From Dehalococcoidia bacterium (GTDB taxonomy: Bacteria; Chloroflexota; Dehalococcoidia; Bin125), in the NCBI GenBank assembly GCA_007571275.1, contig RKRS01000057.1, positions 1 to 9,098 of the forward strand: a stretch of 9,098 nucleotides of DNA, given 5' to 3'. This document shows, piece by piece, positions 6,601 to 9,098 of the stretch (position 1 is its first letter; each line of letters starts with the position of its first letter). A program made the position numbers and the translations under genes. The notes beneath the pieces were generated by a model. The model saw only the letters and a list, made by a program, of their open reading frames with translations. It made no database searches and had not been told where the DNA came from.

Positions 6601-6685
6601 ATCTTCCAGCGCTCTCGCCTGAAGCGCAGTCATCCAGGGATGGGGGCAACCCACGTGGTTGCCCCCGTTACTGCGCAGAAGATCT
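6599..6685 (+). terminator. Triple-nested stem-loop after ADH gene, terminator-like
   Basis: Three colinear perfect stems are nested. They are agatcttc/gaagatct (6599-6606 with 6678-6685, 8 bp), gcgcagt/actgcgc (6624-6630 with 6670-6676, 7 bp) and gggggcaacc/ggttgccccc (6642-6651 with 6657-6666, 10 bp, loop cacgt). The inner stem alone would be a strong terminator hairpin for the ADH gene, though only gtta follows instead of a U-tract. A competing hairpin, gcgct/agcgc (6609-6613 with 6623-6627), overlaps the middle stem. Because the structure ends 16 bases before the next GTG start, it may instead be a leader element of the downstream operon. Confidence 0.6.
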
Positions 6686-6701
6686 CATCACTGAGGGGTA
6701 T

Positions 6702-7625
6702 GTGGCAGAGGAAGCCGAGATCGTGAACCGTCACTGCTCATTCTGTGGCTGGGACGGCGACAGGCGTTTCTGTCCCGCCTGTGGCGCGGCGCTCTGGTCT
6801 CCCGATACCGACGAGGGCGCTGGCGAGTGCACGGTCGTGCTGTCCTTCGACGTCGATGGCTCATCGGGCATGATCAATCGTGATCCGCGCGTGGAGCATC
6901 GACCATCGGCGCGCTCGTTTGGCGATTACGGTCCAACGGTCGCCGTGCCGCACATCCTGACGGCGCTGGCGCGGGCCAATGCGCCAGCCTCGTTCTACAT
7001 TCCTGGCTGGGTGGCCGAACGGGCGCCAGCGATGGTCGAGCGGATCGCCGCGGCCGGCCACGAGATCGGCCACCACGGATACCTGCACGAGCCTCCGGCG
7101 ACACTGTCGGCAGACGAAGAGGCTGAGGCGCTCGACAAGGGCAGCGAGATTCTGCGGGGCATCGTCGGCGACGCTCCGGCTGGCTACCGCTCCCCATCGT
7201 GGGAGTTGAGCGATGTCTCCCTGCAACTGATGTGGGAACGCGGCTTTCGTTATGACTCGTCGCTGATGGGCTCCGACGCGCCCTACTGGGTCGCAGCCGG
7301 CGAATCGTCGATGGTCGAGCTTCCGATCCACTGGGCGCTGGACGACTATCCCTACTTCGTCTTCGCGCCCACCGATGGTCGTCGCCTGATGGCCGCGCCC
7401 GAGCAGGTCGAATCGACCTGGAAAGCGGCGTTCGATGAGCTGCGTCGGCGCGGTGGCGTCTTCACGCTGACGATGCATCCGTACATCATCGGACGGCCGG
7501 GGCGGGTGGCGATGCTGGAGCGGCTGATCCAATACATGAGGTCACGACCGGGCGTCTCGTTCGCCCGAGCGGTCGATGTCTGCGACTCGTTTGCCTCGGA
7601 GTGGGTCTCGGCGAGGCCAGACTGA
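6702..7625 (+). CDS. Zinc-ribbon polysaccharide deacetylase (NodB/CE4, HpPgdA-like)
   Basis: This is a carbohydrate-esterase-4 family protein of 307 residues that should remove acyl groups from an N-acetylated or related amide substrate using a metal ion. An N-terminal zinc ribbon (Cys12, Cys15, Cys24, Cys27) precedes the NodB domain (about 43-290). Motif 1 is SFDVDG, with Asp50 as likely base and Asp52 as metal ligand. Motif 2 is HHGYLH, with His125 and His129 as ligands. Motif 3 is YRSPSW (Arg163), and a later MHPYIIGRP holds His259. These motifs match the Helicobacter pylori PgdA-like branch, which also resembles PuuE-type allantoinases. No signal peptide is present, so it is probably cytoplasmic and not a wall-modifying enzyme. 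Start GTG at 6702 has GAGGGG only three bases upstream. GTG at 6723, with AGAGGA about ten bases upstream, is an equally plausible start and keeps the zinc ribbon. It is the first gene of a probable three-gene operon. Confidence 0.9.
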   Translation: MAEEAEIVNRHCSFCGWDGDRRFCPACGAALWSPDTDEGAGECTVVLSFDVDGSSGMINRDPRVEHRPSARSFGDYGPTVAVPHILTALARANAPASFYIPGWVAERAPAMVERIAAAGHEIGHHGYLHEPPATLSADEEAEALDKGSEILRGIVGDAPAGYRSPSWELSDVSLQLMWERGFRYDSSLMGSDAPYWVAAGESSMVELPIHWALDDYPYFVFAPTDGRRLMAAPEQVESTWKAAFDELRRRGGVFTLTMHPYIIGRPGRVAMLERLIQYMRSRPGVSFARAVDVCDSFASEWVSARPD

Positions 7626-7677
7626 AGCCAAACCGAAGCGGCGATAGGCTGAGTCCGACAGGAGGTCGGGCTTCAGT
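7621..7677 (+). promoter_or_regulatory. Stop-to-start RNA pairing with SD in a hairpin loop
   Basis: The nine bases actgaagcc at 7621-7629, which include the deacetylase stop TGA (7623-7625), are perfectly complementary to ggcttcagt at 7669-7677, which includes the first two bases of the GTG start at 7676. Between them an 8-bp hairpin (7652-7659 with 7665-7672, one G-T pair) displays AGGAG (7660-7664), part of the Shine-Dalgarno AGGAGG, as its loop. The two helices overlap at 7669-7672. A ribosome finishing the deacetylase gene would disrupt the outer pairing, consistent with translational coupling. Confidence 0.5.
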
Positions 7678-8293
7678 GTCAGGAATCGCTGATCGGGAAC
7701 GATTCGAACGCGCCATCGCCGCCATCGACGCAGCCAATGCCGACGATCCGTTCACGTTGGAGATCGACGGCGCACTACGACCGAAGGAGCAGACCCACGC
7801 GGAGATGATGACCCGCTGGGTGTTGGAGCTGAACCCGTCGGTGTCGGAGGAGCTGCAGCTGGCGGCCCGGGCGCATCACATTCGGCGTTGGATGGTGCCG
7901 CGTTCGAGCTTTCCGGCCGGACGCAGCGCCTATCTGCGCTGGCGCAGAGCCTTACATGCAGTCCACGCCGAGCTCGCCGCCGCGATTCTCGAAGGCTGCG
8001 GTTATCCGCGGCATTCGGTCGAGCGGGTCGCGGCGCTGATCGCCAAAGCCGATCTGTTGCAAGCCGGCGACGCGGACGCGCAAACGCTGGAGGACGCGCT
8101 CTCAATCGTCTTTCTCGACACCCAACTTGAGCCACTCCTCGATGACCTTGATGATCGACAACTGCGCCGAGCGTTGGGCCGGACCTGGCGCAAGATGTCG
8201 TCGCGCGGCCAAGCCGCGGCCAGGGAATTGCCACTATCCCAACGCGCCGTCGATGCGTTGCGCAGATACGTCGATGGATTCGCTGATGCGTGA
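7676..8293 (+). CDS. DUF4202 family protein
   Basis: This is a 205-residue protein that I recognise as DUF4202, a family without an established function. Recognisable family blocks in order are RFERAIAAIDAANADDP (9-25), DGALRPKEQTHAE (31-43), LAARAHHIRRWMVPRSSFP (62-80), GRSAYLRWRRALHAVHAE (82-99) and TWRKMSSRGQAAA near the C-terminus. Length fits the family, usually about 190-200. Conserved histidines (41, 67, 68, 97) and acidic residues in a helical protein might bind metal, as in HD-type domains, but that is speculation. GTG at 7676 is chosen because AGGAGG lies ten bases upstream and the family similarity starts just after it; the frame stays open back to 7601 inside the preceding gene, with no similarity there. 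Its 3' end overlaps the methyltransferase start. Confidence 0.88.
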   Translation: MSGIADRERFERAIAAIDAANADDPFTLEIDGALRPKEQTHAEMMTRWVLELNPSVSEELQLAARAHHIRRWMVPRSSFPAGRSAYLRWRRALHAVHAELAAAILEGCGYPRHSVERVAALIAKADLLQAGDADAQTLEDALSIVFLDTQLEPLLDDLDDRQLRRALGRTWRKMSSRGQAAARELPLSQRAVDALRRYVDGFADA

Positions 8294-9095
8294 ACCGCCG
8301 CAGGATCGCTACACGCACGGCCATCATGAGTCGGTGGTGCAGTCACACGCTCGCCGTCGCGCCGAGGTCGAGGCCTGGTTCCTGTTGCCACGGCTAAAAC
8401 CAGGGATGCGGCTCCTGGACGCCGGATGCGGGCCAGGCACGATCACGGCCGGGTTGGCCAAGGCGGTATCGCCCGCGCCGGTGGTCGGGCTGGATGCAGC
8501 GCCAGCCGTCCTTGAACATGCGCGAGCGCACGTTTCAGCAGTGGACGTCGGGAACGCGACGTTCATCGCCGGAGATATCTACACACTCGACGTTCCCGAC
8601 GCCGAGTTCGACGTCGTTTATGCCAACCAGCTGCTCCAACATCTGACCGATCCGGCGCGGGCGCTCGGAGAGATGCGTCGTGTGCTCAAACCAGGCGGGC
8701 TGCTCGCTGTCCGCGACGCCGACTACGCGACCATGTCGCCGCACCCGAAGTTCCCCGAGTTCCCTGAATGGAATCGCCTGTATCACGAGGTGGCGTACCG
8801 CAATCAGGCCGAACCCGACGCTGGCCGAGTCTTGCCGACATGGGTGAGAGCCGCGGGCTTTGCCGAGATCGAGCTGCATCCGAACGTGGTCGCGATGGAC
8901 GGCGAAGAGGCGAGGATCTGGGGGCGGACCTGGGCTCAGCGCATCCTCTACTCCAGCGTCGCCGATCAGGCGTTGGAGTACGGCCTCGCCGATCAGGACG
9001 AGTTACAACGACTCTCCAAGGGCTGGGCCACCTGGGCGGAGTCGGCGTCGCCCTTCTTCATGTTCACCCAAATGGCCGTCCTGGCAGCCCGCTAG
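8286..9095 (+). CDS. Class I SAM-dependent methyltransferase (Methyltransf_11-like)
   Basis: This is a cytoplasmic S-adenosylmethionine-dependent methyltransferase of 269 residues. SAM-binding motif I is LLDAGCGPG (Asp45 to Gly51), and the acidic residue after strand 2 is Asp70 in VGLDAAP. Motif II is GDIY with Asp97, followed by FDVVYANQLLQHLTDP and the MRRVLKPGGLLAVRD block. The C-terminal part (DEEARIWGRTWAQR-like region to ESASPFFMFTQMAVLAA) probably forms the acceptor side; the acceptor cannot be inferred. The N-terminal EPPQDRYTHGHHESVVQSHARR block is typical of this subgroup, so the start must lie close before it. ATG at 8286 overlaps the DUF4202 stop by eight bases; ATG at 8274 is the other candidate. 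No strong ribosome site is visible for either, which fits translational coupling. The stop TAG is three bases from the window end. Confidence 0.9.
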   Translation: MREPPQDRYTHGHHESVVQSHARRRAEVEAWFLLPRLKPGMRLLDAGCGPGTITAGLAKAVSPAPVVGLDAAPAVLEHARAHVSAVDVGNATFIAGDIYTLDVPDAEFDVVYANQLLQHLTDPARALGEMRRVLKPGGLLAVRDADYATMSPHPKFPEFPEWNRLYHEVAYRNQAEPDAGRVLPTWVRAAGFAEIELHPNVVAMDGEEARIWGRTWAQRILYSSVADQALEYGLADQDELQRLSKGWATWAESASPFFMFTQMAVLAAR

Positions 9096-9098
9096 GCG

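Overview
The window is high-GC bacterial chromosome, densely coded with short intergenic gaps. It holds nine protein genes and no phage, transposase, rRNA, tRNA or CRISPR signal. The protein set suits a high-GC soil or aquatic bacterium: an EF-G2-like factor, a SIMPL protein, dienelactone hydrolase, a PaaG-like crotonase, Zn-ADH, an HpPgdA-like deacetylase, DUF4202 and a SAM methyltransferase. My guess is Chloroflexota (Thermomicrobia-like). That rests on protein flavour and the intergenic repeats, not on a marker gene, so it is tentative.

Layout. (1) 1-1906 (+): 3' part of a translation-factor gene related to EF-G, with its P-loop cut off by the window edge. (2) 2051-2935 (-): secreted or anchored SIMPL-domain protein, convergent with the EF-G gene. 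(3) 3173-3916 (-): dienelactone hydrolase, divergent from (4) 3993-4778 (+), an enoyl-CoA hydratase/isomerase; they share a 76-bp control region. (5) 4923-5495 (+): unrecognised 190-aa protein. (6) 5557-6600 (+): zinc alcohol dehydrogenase. (7-9) 6702-9095 (+): a probable three-gene operon of zinc-ribbon/NodB deacetylase, DUF4202 protein and class I methyltransferase.

Genes 3, 4 and 6 look like general catabolic enzymes for carboxylate, CoA-ester and alcohol substrates. Genes 7-9 are linked by a short gap and then an overlap, and may act in one uncharacterised cytoplasmic pathway.

The most distinctive non-coding content is a family of hairpin-rich repeats in three intergenic gaps (about 1912-1960, 3009-3155, 4788-4900). 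It is built from two modules whose order is permuted between copies, and its stems show compensatory base changes. Two further RNA-level structures stand out. One is a triple-nested inverted repeat (6599-6685) between the ADH and deacetylase genes. The other is a stop-to-start pairing (7621-7677), with the Shine-Dalgarno sequence in a hairpin loop, between the deacetylase and DUF4202 genes. I see no clear-cut new defence or mobile system.
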